Shown: one piece after another, positions 11,976 through 24,991 of the stretch
How the letters are laid out: every line of letters begins with the position of its first letter
How positions within the stretch are numbered: position 1 is the first letter of the stretch
DNA from: Armillaria gallica
Lineage: Eukaryota > Basidiomycota > Agaricomycetes > Agaricales > Physalacriaceae
Direction of reading: 5' to 3'
NCBI GenBank assembly: GCA_037576215.1
Contig: JBANDB010000019.1
Coordinates: 1,309,501-1,373,500, forward strand
DNA: 64,000 nucleotides
Program-made: the position numbers and the translations under genes
Notes under the pieces: model-generated
The model's input: the letters and a program-made list of their open reading frames with translations, nothing else
Database searches by the model: none
What the model was told of the DNA's origin: nothing

Positions 11976-13772
11976 GTACAGCAAAGCATATATTACTCTC
12001 TGTATGGTTATGCTTTGTCAGACAGCCACCACCTGTTTTGGTGAGCATGCTCCTGGGCATGGATTGGATGTATTGGAGGCTATTGTGCACCATCCCGCTC
12101 ACTGTGTGGCTGGGAAAAAATATATACTGACATTAACAAATATTTTTGAACCCATTCCCATGTGATGCTGCCACCCCTCCTCCACAGTTAGCTGGATTCA
12201 ACGCGACACGTTTGGATGGACTTTTTTTCTTATGCATGTATTCGGGTCTAAAATATTTAATATTGAAGTATAAAATATTATAATACAAATAAATATCAAA
12301 TAAATTTAATAGGCAGGATTGGGGGTGGGGGCTACTGTAGAAGCTGGCGGGCATTAAGGAATGCATAGATGGTGGAGATAGGTTATCTACCACACATAGC
12401 TGCTGAGTTACAGCAAACGGGGGCCATGCAACACCCTGAAAAACGATATTTTGAGTATTGGGGGTGGGGATGTTGTCGATGGCAGCTACAATGATTGGCA
12501 GGGTGGGTGAGTATTCAGCAGGTGGTTGTATACTACCCCATCCTAGATGTATCCCAGGCTACAAATTGCCAGCGGTGGTATGGGCTGGGGATGAGATATG
12601 GGGCGAGGTAGGGATTGGAGGCCCCATGCAGTGTTACGGCGAGCTCTCGAGGAGAAACTGAGACTGCCATCAAGCTCCATGGTGTTGAAAATAGGGGTAG
12701 GTATCCATTGGTCATTGTATGGTCGATGGAGGGAGTAGGAGGCAGCAGGGATGGGGATCAGGCATCGTCGTCGTCATCGGGGGTGTTGACAGTATCAGGG
12801 CAAAAAAGGGGCTTGATATTGATGATCCCCCATGTTGAAAATGGGGGATGCACGAAGGAGGGGGGTATTTTGAGCCTGGGATGGGTGGTAGGGACTGATG
12901 TTGGATTCGGGAGGGGGTGACAGCAGCAGGTCCGTCAGTGGTTGCATAGCCATCGTTTACTTTGATTTGGTGGTGTATAGTGGATTCTACCCTTGAAGCA
13001 ATAGATTTTACCACTTTGTCAAATAAAATTGCCATGTATTGAGCTGTCGGATTGTAATTCTGCCCTAATGGCTACTGGACTAGGTCAGTAATGATACAAT
13101 AAGTGTCCAATTAAAGTTTGGCAGCCCATAAATGTGGCTAGAATGAAAAACTGGCCAAGTATTGTGAAGAGCATTAATTTGAGCATGCTCTGATAAACTC
13201 TGAAAATCATTGGAATGGCATTTTCTTGCTTTCTGGCTAGTACAATGCACAGTCAGTGATATTGATATATGGAAAGGCAACATATATATGTTTCTAAACA
13301 ATAATCACAGTATTTATTGTAGGCAATAGCCCAAATTTCAGCCAGTTTTCAAGCCTGCCAGATTTGAAACAATACTTTTCCATGGGCTGCTACATCCAAG
13401 CGAGCGTGGTCGAATCCAGCCAAAATGGGTGGCCTGTGTGTCAGGAGGCAGCACCAGAATGTGCAATATTATTTTTCGGCCCTGTACCTTTTTTTGGGGG
13501 CCCAAAAAGTGAGTGGGAGGGCAGGATATCCTATGCCTAATCCAATAGCTAATGCCCAGTGCCAATAAGCCAATCTGGCAATCCAGCTGTATGCTAAGTA
13601 TGCCGCTTGTGCCGATCCATGATGTAATCCCACAGTTTCATGCATGGACCAAGATTTATGAGGAGCGGGGAAGGCATGCTGGGCGCTAATGTATTTCAAT
13701 TGAAGGATTATATAATACAAGCCTCCAGGCAACATTCCCAGGGTATACAACAGCTGCAGAGATTCCTACAGA

Positions 13773-13856
13773 GGATCTTGCTACATCGGGAGTTAATTAA
13801 ACAGGTTTTCCTTGCTGTGTTGGGCTGAAAAAGGCACAGAATTAAGATTAGGGCTC
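13773..13856 (-). repeat. Long terminal inverted repeat of hAT-like element, right
   Basis: Read on the minus strand it opens GAGCCCTAATCTTAATTCTG, pairing with CACCCCTAGTCTTAGATCTG at 11892. Confidence 0.78.
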
Positions 13857-14163
13857 TGTTGGTAGAGGGGTGAAGGAAAGAGAGTATGTAGCTTCGGATC
13901 CAGACTCAACAGAAACCATGTGCGCCCATAGCAATGAGAGCTCAGGCCAGGTGTGCAGTGTAAAATTGCAGTAGCAGTGGACTTAAAATGGAGCCTAAGC
14001 AGTCATGCATTAGAAGATAAATAAGGAACTAGTGACCATTCTGGAATACAATGTACGCAAGGATGGGACATGCTTCAATATGTCACTACTATCAAATACA
14101 CCTGTTGTACATACAGAAGCACAATAAAAAGGAGCACATCAGCACCCAAAACTCCAGGAATAC

Positions 14164-15949
14164 TCAAGGGTGCCAAGAAACTTCCCCAAGCTTGGCATGT
14201 ATGGCAGTGGACGAGGCCAGGCCATCCATAAACCTGTGTACAGACACTGCAATAGGACGTAGATCCAGCAGTATTGCCAGGGATTTCACAGTGAGATTGA
14301 GCGATCCTTCAAACGGATGCCTGCCATTGAGATCGGTGGCGTGCAACACGGACAGCACAGGAGCATCGTTCAGAGTGTCTGATATCTGATGAGCATTACC
14401 AGACACATGGAACAGCAAAATGTTGAAAGTGGAACTGGCTGAAGACCATGTCAGTGCAGACCAAGAAGCACAGCTTAGCATGATGGATCCAAGGTTGTGG
14501 GTATGTACATTGACATGCAAATGGGATAGCACAGAAAAGCTGTTGAGGCAAAAGGAATATGGGTCCTGAATATGCAAACTGGCAGCTACATTGACAATAC
14601 ATGAGAAAAGGGTACAACACATACTAAATGCAGACAACACGCACAAAATACAAGATGCAAGACAGTTAAATTGACACCGGTGCATGCAGTTATATGAGGT
14701 AACATGTTGACCATATATGGCATCATCAACATTTCAAGGTCCTTGACTACAGATGACCACAGATGGAGAGTAGATATCTGGTCATCCCAGATGTAATATC
14801 AGAAACTGATAGGGGTTGAGGAGAAGGAAAGATCTGGATGAGGATAGGTGGGGTGCCAATATCATTGACAGCAGTGGACACTGTGGCCATATGATCTGAG
14901 GGGAAGTGCAGCGCAAGACAATGCAGGGTGGGAAGAGCAGGGCCCAACATGCCCACAGGGGATGCAGGGACGACACCGCACTGCATCAGCCATTGATGGG
15001 CATCGACAAGCTCCACAGGACAAGACAACATAGTGGGCTATACACAGTATTAGCGCACATTTACATAGAGCATCACAATACATACTATGTGACCATAATA
15101 CACAGAATGAAGTGCAACAGATAGAATGGACCGGCACATCACCAACAGATATTCCATACTGTGGCCCTTCAAGGAGCAGCACACTATGTGAAGGGACTGG
15201 ACAGAAGGTGGAAGAATCTGTGGGTACTGTATAACAGGATAATTGTGCAAGCGGCATGTCTTGCCATGATAAACCATGGCCTCCACATGAGGGAAAACAT
15301 GGTAAAAGAAGGGGACAGGCATGGCAGGCCAGTTCACATAAGATACACTGTGAACCCAGGCAGGGAAGTGCCATTTGTACACGATATACACCGCCACAAA
15401 TTCCTGTGTGAACACGTACACCTCGGCTTCCTTCTTACATTCCAGACTGCTGGCCCAGTACTGCCAATCCACATTCATACAGAACACAAGTGCGCAGTGG
15501 GTGTACCTGCTGGCTGCAAAACACCATGAACGGCTCACGGACTGAGACACCAATCGCTCCTTCTGCGCACACAACAGAAGGACGCATTCCAAGATCTCGA
15601 GAGGCAGCCGGTCTGGCTCGTGGCGGCAAGTACTGTCGGAAAGCAGAGATCCATAACGAGGAAGAAATATCTCAGACATTACAGCATGAGGATGCTTGCA
15701 TTTGAAGCGGTGTATTATATCGAGCATTGATGCATAGAACTCCTCACCATCGGCATCAGATAGGGCCAACACAGAATCCTGATATACAAAGTAGGGATGA
15801 GTTCCTGTAGACACAACATAAGATACATTACACACAGAGCAAAACAGCAGAATAGTACCATTGTTATAAGCAGCTATAATTTCAGGAAACGAGAAATCGG
15901 CCTCCACATGGCGAATGATATCGATGAGTTCAAGATATTCAGTGGCACC
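14164..15949 (-). pseudogene. F-box/LRR-like gene 2, left copy
   Basis: Mirror of 46081-47867. The F-box-like stretch DRLPLEILECVLLLCAQKE is followed by an LRR-like, Leu/His/Cys-rich region. This copy has four C where the right copy has five (near 14820), so the frame shifts before the last third, although the downstream exon sequence is otherwise the same. Start uncertain. Confidence 0.6.
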
Positions 15950-16637
15950 AAACTGAAGATCATGTCAGACGACAAACCATGCATCACAAGTGATAAATAC
16001 CGCACAGAACCATAAGAGGTGATAGACATAACAACAGACAATGGATACAGCAGGATAGAGGTGTGAGGACAAGACATACAAGAAGGAACACACCACGAAT
16101 ATAAGGCAGGAGATGCGACACCTAATCGGACCCATGTATCGAGCAGACAGTACACTTGAGTACGTGGACAGAGCAGGAGGCATCCAAATGCATCACGCAT
16201 CACAGTGAGCCATTGTAGAATCCATCTGAGCACCTGGAACAGGCCATCCAAAGTACAAACAAGAAGTATGAGACAAAGAGATGCAGCAATAATCAGGTCA
16301 CACACACCCAATCACCATGGATATAAGGCGACTAGATCTGCAGGAACCAGTACTAGTAGACCAGACAAGTGTACACTGATAAGAGCAGAGCAGCCAGCAG
16401 ACTAGCCATACACCACGCTGATCTTGAACACATCAATAAACAACATGCAAGGGCTTGACCGGACAGTACTGTCGAGGAAGATGCTCAACAAGAAGAAGAG
16501 TAACCAATAGAACACTGTGCACGCAGGTTAACCAGACAAGGTCTGAACAAAAATTGAACAAAAAATAGAAACAAATAATAGATAACACGTGATTTCAAGA
16601 AGATACAATTTAACAGAAAAAAATACAACAAAGTACA
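15950..16637. other. Spacer between F-box genes, left arm
   Basis: Mirror of 45393-46080; AT-rich near gene 1. It may hold the unseen first exon(s) of F-box gene 2. Nothing else is resolved. Confidence 0.4.
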
Positions 16638-18444
16638 CTACACAATAAGCTTGTCACCATGATACTGTAAACACTCTGCATGATGTAATGCAAGTCCAGG
16701 AACAGTAGCTAAGGACGCAACCAATGATACCACATCATTGTGAACAATCCAGTTGGGGCTGCGCAGGCAGAGGTAAAAGTCACCTTTGAATGCGAAGCCG
16801 CCATTCTTTGCCATACCCTCCAGATGCTGCTTCATGTACATGACATTAACAATTGTGCCAAGCCGGATACATGACAATGTATCAATATCCAACTCGAGAT
16901 GGAGTACAGATGAAGATGACTCCTAGCAATCAGATGCCCACGTCGACACCATCCACATGGCAACATACACGTTGCAATATGGGGCGAATATGTTCAAGGT
17001 GGAGAGTACTTTGAGGGCTCCAAGATCCATATGCGACACAAATCCACTGCTGTGATGCTCGGCTGAAGTGATGCAAAACACGCACACCAGCAATCAGATG
17101 GGAAGAGAGTGTATATAAATCAAAACACGCACGAAGACGGATCGTCAACATGGTCAATAAGTGCAACATTGCAGGCCACAGGTACGACACATCACTGTAA
17201 TACTGCGTACCTACATGCATATCCAGTTCCTCCAAGCTACAGACCTGAGTTTGCAGCAGATAGGTCTCTTTGTACATGACGAAAAGATCAAACTGACCGC
17301 GACCCAACACGGACTGAAAGAGCTGATGTACCAGGGCGAATCCACCTTTGAGATGAGGCTGCAGCACACAATTCTGTATCTGCAGCCCATACAGGTCCAT
17401 CAAGATATCAAGCTTGAGGTATCTGAGAGATGCAGGAGGGGGAACAATGATATACTGGCCTCGGAAACTATTAAATGCAAGAGAGTCTTGGACATATGCC
17501 AGGTCAGTTGGAGATAGCGAAGGAGAGTCAGGTAGATGCTAAAACAGTACAGGATCAACAACGTGAACCACATATGGCATATAATGGAACGAACCAATGT
17601 GCCCTCTTGGATAGAATCGATATGCAGATGAGCAAGGCGGCCATTAGGGTCCAGCATTCCCTCTACGCTGTACCCATGAAGTGAAACACGATGGATGGTC
17701 AGGTCCACAACACTAGCAGGAAGCAAGAACAGACACAGGATGGTGGATGGTCGAGCCTTGTCAGGTCGCAGACCGCTGTCTTCTATCATGACAGTCTCGA
17801 CACTGGTACACAGATGAAGAAAGAAGTTATAGGGGAAGACAGGCCAATTGCGGAGGCAGAACCCATGAACAACACCCTGTAGCCCACGCTGAACGATAAC
17901 AGAGGACAAGTCAATCTCAGCCTCAACTGCATATTCTCTGAGGAAAGACACAAGATCCTTGTCTGCATCAGGTGACATGATGTTCCACCAATGGTCGGGG
18001 AGCGACAATACCAGATACACATGCATACGATGAGTCAACAAGTTGCACCACAAAGGGCACATGGTACGAGAGGCCTTCTGGACAGAATGCAGAAGGAATG
18101 AGAACACGTAGTCCCACACCTCATCGGGCATCAGTTCTGTGCACAGAGAGGACATGGTGCGAGTGCCAGGTGGATGAAACAAAATTGATACATTGTCAGT
18201 ACCGGAAGGACATGTGTACTCCTGAATAATGCCCCTGCAGTACCTGAAGGAAGCACTCAAGAGACTGCCAGACTTATTGGTGAGCTTGACCAAACATGCC
18301 ATGTACCTATAGTACAGATGGGTGCCTGTAGGATACAATTAGATGGTACAAACATTGAGACAGAGTACACACACCCTTGTGTATGTGGGTCCAAGTGTTG
18401 GACACTGACAAAGTATCATCGTACTCATCAAGAGCATGACCCAT
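16638..18444 (-). CDS. F-box/LRR-like gene 1, left copy
   Basis: Mirror of 43586-45392 with the same exons and splice sites. I see no difference that would change its coding relative to the right copy. An F-box-type protein would recruit substrates to an SCF ubiquitin ligase; the leucine-rich C-terminal part would be the substrate-binding region. The role is inferred from the domain only. Confidence 0.6.
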
Positions 18445-18469
18445 CGTTGCATAATTGAGCTGTAAAGGG

Positions 18470-19297
18470 GGAAAGGGAAAGAGAATACACAACATCAGGA
18501 CCGCAAAGGGAACACACAGCAACACACATACAGGACCATCCACAATAGACACTAAATCGAAATCTGCATATGACATGGTGAAGGTGAGTATACAGAAAGA
18601 ACACAGAGTGCACGAGGGAAGACAAGATGGAAAAAAGCAGTAGAGCCAGACCAGAAGAAAAGGCAGAGGACAGCCAGCCAAGTAGCACAGGAATCGATAT
18701 AATGCACATACGGACCATCCAAAGACAGTTTCTGACACATCTTGTATGGATCCACAGCAGCACGATGAGATACCACCCCTCACACATACACATACATGCC
18801 CCTGTCCAGAAGCACAGATGACATGACGGGTGGATACAGGAAGAACAGGATCAGCCACTGCTATATAGATGCCGCAGTATCTCCCATGAAAGAAAGGGAT
18901 CAGCAGGCAGCTTAAGCAGGGCATGTACGGATGCAAGAGGTACAAGTAGGACAACATATATCACAACAAGGTTCAACCAGCAATAGAAGAAACCGTGTGT
19001 CAAGAAAAAGACACAGAGATCGTACAAAACCACCAAGCCATATCCTTAAGGTAAGATGTCGACAGACAAGGCAACAGCAAGAAACACCTTAAACAAAACG
19101 GAAACATGAGACATACGATCATGACAGAAGAGCATTCAAAGGAAAAGCTCACCTCGACACCGGAACACATGTCAGCAAAGTGACACAGCTCAATCTTCAT
19201 CTTCACCAAATGGTGCGCTGTGTGGTGAAGCAGTGCCTCCTGCGAAGACACAACAAACTGCCCTGAAGGCTCATCACCCCAGGGGGCATAGACAGAC
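18470..19297 (-). CDS. Exons of unknown multi-exon gene, left copy
   Basis: Mirror of 42733-43560: short exon-like blocks reading YAPWGDEPSGQFVVSSQEAL and VSHRAAVDPYKMCQKLSLDG. Unrecognised. Confidence 0.4.
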
Positions 19298-19338
19298 TGA
19301 AGAGGGAGAAATAAGGGGTTCAATGAAAGCGTGCATGT

Positions 19339-20620
19339 TGATGAGCCTTCAGGCTCTGTGCACTCTGAAATTGCGGACACCACTTACAATTTATCGCCTA
19401 TCTCCCTTATGCGGCCTTTCACTAAACCAAACATTGCAAGTCCAGCACAGGTCAAATCATATTAAATCTCCCACTCCACGCGAACTTTCACTCTGATATC
19501 TATGAGTCATTGTGCCTCCAGGCACATTGATTGCCAATCCTTCCACAGTAAATTAGATGTGCGTCATTATTCTAGGCCTTTGCACGTGGACAGAGCCATA
19601 CAGTCACGCGGTTTAACTACGCTGAAGGCTATGCATAGCTACGGATTCTCAAGAGGCCATATGGATACACCTTTACAGCTTAGAAATATAGTAGAGATTA
19701 GTGAGCCATTAACTGTGGCTGAGTAAGTAGTAAGTAAATTAGTAAACCTTCTGTAGCTTTATTAGGCTACGCAAACTTTTTAATAAGCATGCACAGTAGA
19801 GTAGCACACGGTATAGTGAACTACGATTACAAATAGTTCACTACACTCACAAATCATGTACTGCGGTTATCAAGCCAAGGTAAAAGTTCACTTACTTAGC
19901 AAGTACAACTCTGTAGTATAAAAACCGATGGACTGTAGATAGAGAAGGATAGTTCTCCATAGAGGATACACACACCACACATACCACCCAATACACGTGA
20001 TTTAAAGTTAATATCTCTATGTTCTTAGGAGATATAACACTTTGCGAAGTTTCTCCAAACTCGCTAGCTACCAAGTGTTAAATAACTTGATTCATGTCCT
20101 CTCATCCAAAACACAAGCAAGGGTATCATATAAAGACTACCTTGTTTGTCATCCTCCTGTCATAAATTCGCACATCTGAAGACTTAAGAGGGTAATCCGT
20201 AGCTAGGATTCCGAACTTTAGTCTCTAACACCAACAGCATACTGTTCCTATAAGTTAGAAATGATACTAATTCAAGTTTCTCTAGATAAGCCAGCTCCAT
20301 CTCTGCGTTTCTCTAAAGAAAGCACACGAGCATAGGAAAATAGATCCTACTGGAACCGTAGCCAGGATTCCGACCCCACATAGTTCGCGCCGCATCTAGG
20401 TCGCCCCCGCTCAGCATACATCCACATTTACACATCTCTTCCCTTCCAGGAAAGTTTGCGTACATACCTTGAGTCTCTGAACAGCCTTCAGAGAATCATA
20501 ACAAAGCATAGCAAAACGTCGCTACACCACCAAGAAGCTACAGTCATTGCACGGAGGTGCAAGACTAGACTCGCTAGAACCTGCCTTCAGATTCTGTGTT
20601 TGGTTACACTAGCTGTTACA
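19339..20620 (-). mobile_element. LTR-like insertion, left copy
   Basis: Mirror of 41411-42691: TGTAACAGC at one end and GGCTCATCA at the other, non-coding throughout. Present in both arms, so it predates the inverted duplication. Confidence 0.5.
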
Positions 20621-23600
20621 GGTCTTGTGTTTTCTGCCCGCAGGAGTCTACAGGTTCATCAATGTAACAGAAGGAGAATGATACGTACAACATACATGTA
20701 GTCAACATACACGAGAATATGTGGGGTATCATCAGACAGGACGCACAACATGTAAGACACATATTTCTGGGCAGCAGATATGTTAAATATGTACACAAAA
20801 GAAAGAAAGCACATAAAAAAACATAGCTAGTCAGCCGTACCTTCGTAGAATCCCTGCATTCTAAGGTGTTGAGGAATTGGACCTGGCTATCATACAGCAT
20901 GGAGTCAGGCAAGTACTGAGCCTTGTGACGCAACATGCACCACCCTCCAGTCTGGAAAGCAGGGCGCTTGATTCACAAACCACAAGCAATCAGTGTCGAG
21001 ACACAGTGAGAGGCAGGGCATAGTGGTAACATACCAAATGCTGGAGGCCATCAGTCGACCCATGCTCGAGGTACCCAAAGACAATAAACTTGGAAGTAGT
21101 CATGACTTCTGATATATACATGCCATCAGGGCCGAGACATATATCATGGGTGTACATGGTAGATAATAGATTTGGCAAATGATGCTCATACAGTTCATGG
21201 ACACCAGCAGACATGGCCAAGAGGACAAGAAGGGAGAGATAGGAGAGGCAAAGGAGAGATAGAGACAGAGAGACAGAGAGAGAGAAAGAGAGTGATAGGG
21301 AGAGAACATACAAGATGACACATGCCATGGACTCCATGCAAAGGTGCATGTGGGGGATACAACAGAAGAGATAGCATCAAAGAAGGGGAAATTGCGGATG
21401 AACGCGGTGAGGTAATATTCAGTAAGATAACTACTAACAATGGAAGACTACACAATAATCACACGATACACAACCATATGCACATAGATGTTAACACAGA
21501 AACCCTAATTAGACACTGTTGTCAGGACCATACCCTGCAGTGGCTGATGCCTTGGCCTTGGGCGCCTGACCGAGTACGATGACGAACTGCACATTCAAGG
21601 AGATACAATAATTCTGTGGAGTCAGAGACCACATGGAAGGCATGTATCCAACAGCCACCGACGTGAACTGGTCAAGTTCCTTGGTAGGGGGAACATGAGG
21701 CATTGTGGCAAGCTGATCAAAGTCTTCAGGTCAAAACAGGAAATGTCGACCCCTTGAAGTGTGACTGTCATACACAGGGACTAAGACACAACCAAATCAG
21801 TAACTGGACATGAATGATACAGGAAGATAATACATACTTTCATCGGCAAACCCTAGGCAATGATAAAAATCACGAGGTGCACGTGAATTGAGTCTGGAAG
21901 GCTTGGTCAGGGACTTAGGCTAAGTGGGCCTCCCTGTGGCAGCAACATTGCTGCCCAACGCGGTCTTGGGACCAGCTGGAGGAGGTTTAGCGACGATAGG
22001 AGAAGGGTCTAAAAGTTTCAAATCAACACACAACTGAAACGAAAAGCAGGGTACTCATGGATGTTGGTATTGCTGGTAGGACTGACGAGTGACAATGCAC
22101 GTGTTGTGAAGTCAATCCCATCAGATCGAATGTTCTCAGAGTGGCCCATCATAACATCAAACAACATGCACAATGCGGTTGTCTCATGCCTCCAAGGCTG
22201 GATGAAAGGCAATAGTCGGACACCATGCACAGTTTTACCACCCAGACTAGTAGGTCCGACGAGACTACTGCCCACAATCACTCTGACAATCATGGAAACT
22301 GCAGTGCGGGCATTACAGATCAACTTGCGACCATTGGTAGAGAAGGCAGAGAGTGGCATAGTAGACAGATTACAGAACTGTCCATGTCCAACAAACATAT
22401 GCACTGCCATAACAGACCTGCATAGCAAACATGTTCAGCTGGTGCATATACAAAAAGAAAGAGTAACTAACTGGAGAGCATCTCTGCTGAACAAGCTTGA
22501 AATCATGGGATCAAGCATTATGAATGGAGGCTGTTCAAAGACATCAACAGTAGACCCTATAGGTATCATGGCCCTGAAGCAACTATGCCACACTGTTTGA
22601 GTAACACATTGACATAAAAATTAAGCAACAAATCACGTACCCCAGTCCAGGTAGCGTACTATAATATTCTACAAGCTGCTCTTCCTGGAGCTCGATCAAC
22701 ATGATGTGGGAACCTTCATCTTCGGGCTCAGATGGACTATGACCAAAGCCTGAGACTCAAAGTTGATGCAATATCGTTGAGTACTCACTTCGAACCAGAT
22801 TGACCACCAGCACCAGCGGATGTGACAGGATCAACACCTATGTTGTCGTTGTCTGCGTCAGAAGCATCACAGGTCGTACTAATACAGTGGGTGAGATAAT
22901 ATCCAAACAAGACATATAGACTGGTTCACATACCCAATCAAAGCATTGAGAGTATCGAGGAAACTATCTGGTCACAGTTCACCAGTCCCAGACGAGGCAG
23001 CTACTGTAATAAGCAACACAGACATACAGTATATGCAAGAACTCACACGCAAAAATGGACGACGCCGTCGCAATAACCATGCGAACACCCAGACCCGATG
23101 CAGACATAAAGGGAGCTGCTGAGAAGTGATATTGCATTCAGGCTACATACCATACCACAGACAGAGTGCATGCACCTTCACCGGAGAGTACAAGTGTCTT
23201 GACAGGCATGTCGATGGTAACTACATGCGTGCTTGACAGGAGGAGATCAGTCTGGATTGGAAGGGTATGGACAACAGGAATGGCCTTTCCTTTGCCGGCA
23301 TTCTTCTGCTTCTTAGGGGATACAGAAAGAGGCAGGCCGTCTAGGTCCTCAAGATATATGACGGGTGTGGAAGGAGTGACGACAGGGAGAGACAGAGCTG
23401 CTGAAGCGGTCACAGCAGACTGGGGAGCCAGGACAGGTGGGGTGGCAAGTCTAGGTAAATGCAACCATAAGCGTACACTACATCGGGACAACACAGCCTT
23501 ACTCACTCAGCACAAGGAGCCATAGTGGACAGCTGATCGACAGGCAAGATGCAAGCCTTGGTGGTTTTACGCAACGGCCTAGGAAGAGATGGCATATGAG

Positions 23601-24991
23601 AAAGACAGTTGAGCTCAGCAAGGCGATAAACACACCCAATAACAGACGGGTCATATTTAACGTGACCAGAAGTGGCAACATGCTGGGCCATACTGTTCTG
23701 GATCCTGGTGATATACGATGTAAATATAAGTCAAGTCTCGTATACAGAACCAAACACACACATTGTATCGACATATTGGCCATGCTCTGTCTTGGTCTTT
23801 GCATGCCTGCATATCACATGTAGAGCATGAGTCCAAACACAGCATATCATCTTGATGAAGGGATGATATATGAACCTGGATGTGCGAACACCGATCTGAT
23901 CAACAGCCCCACAAGAGGTGACCTCCATGGGATACTGACTCAGGACAAGCGGCATAGCAACCACAATGTCCGAGGTGACAGTGACAGATGCCGTTCTGGC
24001 AGCGACTTCATCCGCTTCATCATTGGATTCACTGCTCAGAGACTCCTCACTGGAGCCAGATTCAGAGCTAGAAGTCAAAGTGTATCAGAGTAAATTTGAG
24101 AAGGCACCCAAGCATATACAGTACCACTGAGATTTCTCATCGGCAATATCATCAATGAAACCATTTTCCTCAGCAGACCTGTCGAACAAGAAGAGGAGCA
24201 AATCAGAAAGGAAGATGCAACAAGAGAGCGAGAAGGGTATACACATACTCTGATGATCCGTTGTCGCTAGGGTCATAGCCAGCCTCGGGAGTACAGACAG
24301 TGTATTCACCTGGATATTCAAGAGCAGCGGGCTGGAGATCAGTCGCAGAGGGGACACTACGGGACAAACGGATGGGTAAAACAAGAGAGAAACAAGCTAC
24401 AAACCCACCAGGAAGAGGCAGCAGATGTGGGTGCATCGAGGGCAGATACCTCATCTGGACCCAGCTCACTATAAGAAACACGACAGCATAGAGTCTGAGC
24501 GGCGATACCTGCAGGATGACTGCCAGGATAATACAAGAAAACAAGGATTAATGAAAAAAACTCAGTCAGGGAGTAAGATTATAGAGACTTGAACACACAC
24601 CTGATAGTCACAGCAGGAAGCTCATGGAAAGAAGCACGACTGGGTCCAGTCAACCCACTCAACGCATACCTGGACAGGACGCACGATGAGCACAAGGACA
24701 GCATGTATGAAGGCGCACGCAAACAAATATAAGAACGTACCCATCAGCAGATTTGACGCTAACCATGGGAGTGGACCGGTTATGGTTAGACTGAACCTTT
24801 TTTTTTTGAGGAGGAACACTACATAATGGTAAGACAGAGGCGACACGATGGGGAAACAGGAAATGCACTCATCAACAGAGTCAGTACAGACAGCCTGAGT
24901 GTAGGGAGGCCCGATAACAGGTGCAGGAACAGACAAGGCAGATGACAACCGAGTGGAGAGGCAGTTGGAGCATTTGTGTTTGGATGGCTGG
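20621..24991 (-). pseudogene. Large multi-exon gene of unknown function, left copy
   Basis: Mirror of 37038-41410, with the same exon/intron pattern and the same in-frame TGA codons. Differences from the right copy are few: a CpG SNP near 21100 (Met for Thr), another near 22304, and a poly-T length change near 24799. Confidence 0.5.
21222..21303 (+). repeat. GA-rich simple repeat, left arm
   Basis: Imperfect GAGA/GACAGA tract, mirrored as CT-rich at about 40728-40809. Confidence 0.8.

Larger units (their letters stand above)
11892..13856. mobile_element. hAT-like non-autonomous DNA transposon (1965 bp), left arm only
   Basis: Flanked by TGTTGGT at 11885-11891 and 13857-13863; the right arm has one copy (48168-48174). 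Terminal inverted repeats of about 80 bp are clear and include the shared block AGCAAGGAAAACCTGTTTAA at both ends and matching TGTAGCAAG further in. The 7-bp duplication (8 bp if one mismatch is allowed) suggests hAT. The interior is rich in G runs and holds no convincing transposase: the reading frames at 12458-12920 and 12712-13035 are low-complexity and overlap each other on opposite strands. Confidence 0.83.

Noticed and set aside
12458..13035. Overlapping open frames inside the hAT-like element as transposase
   Set aside because: Low-complexity Gly/Pro/Ser-rich translations on both strands of G-run DNA, without transposase motifs.
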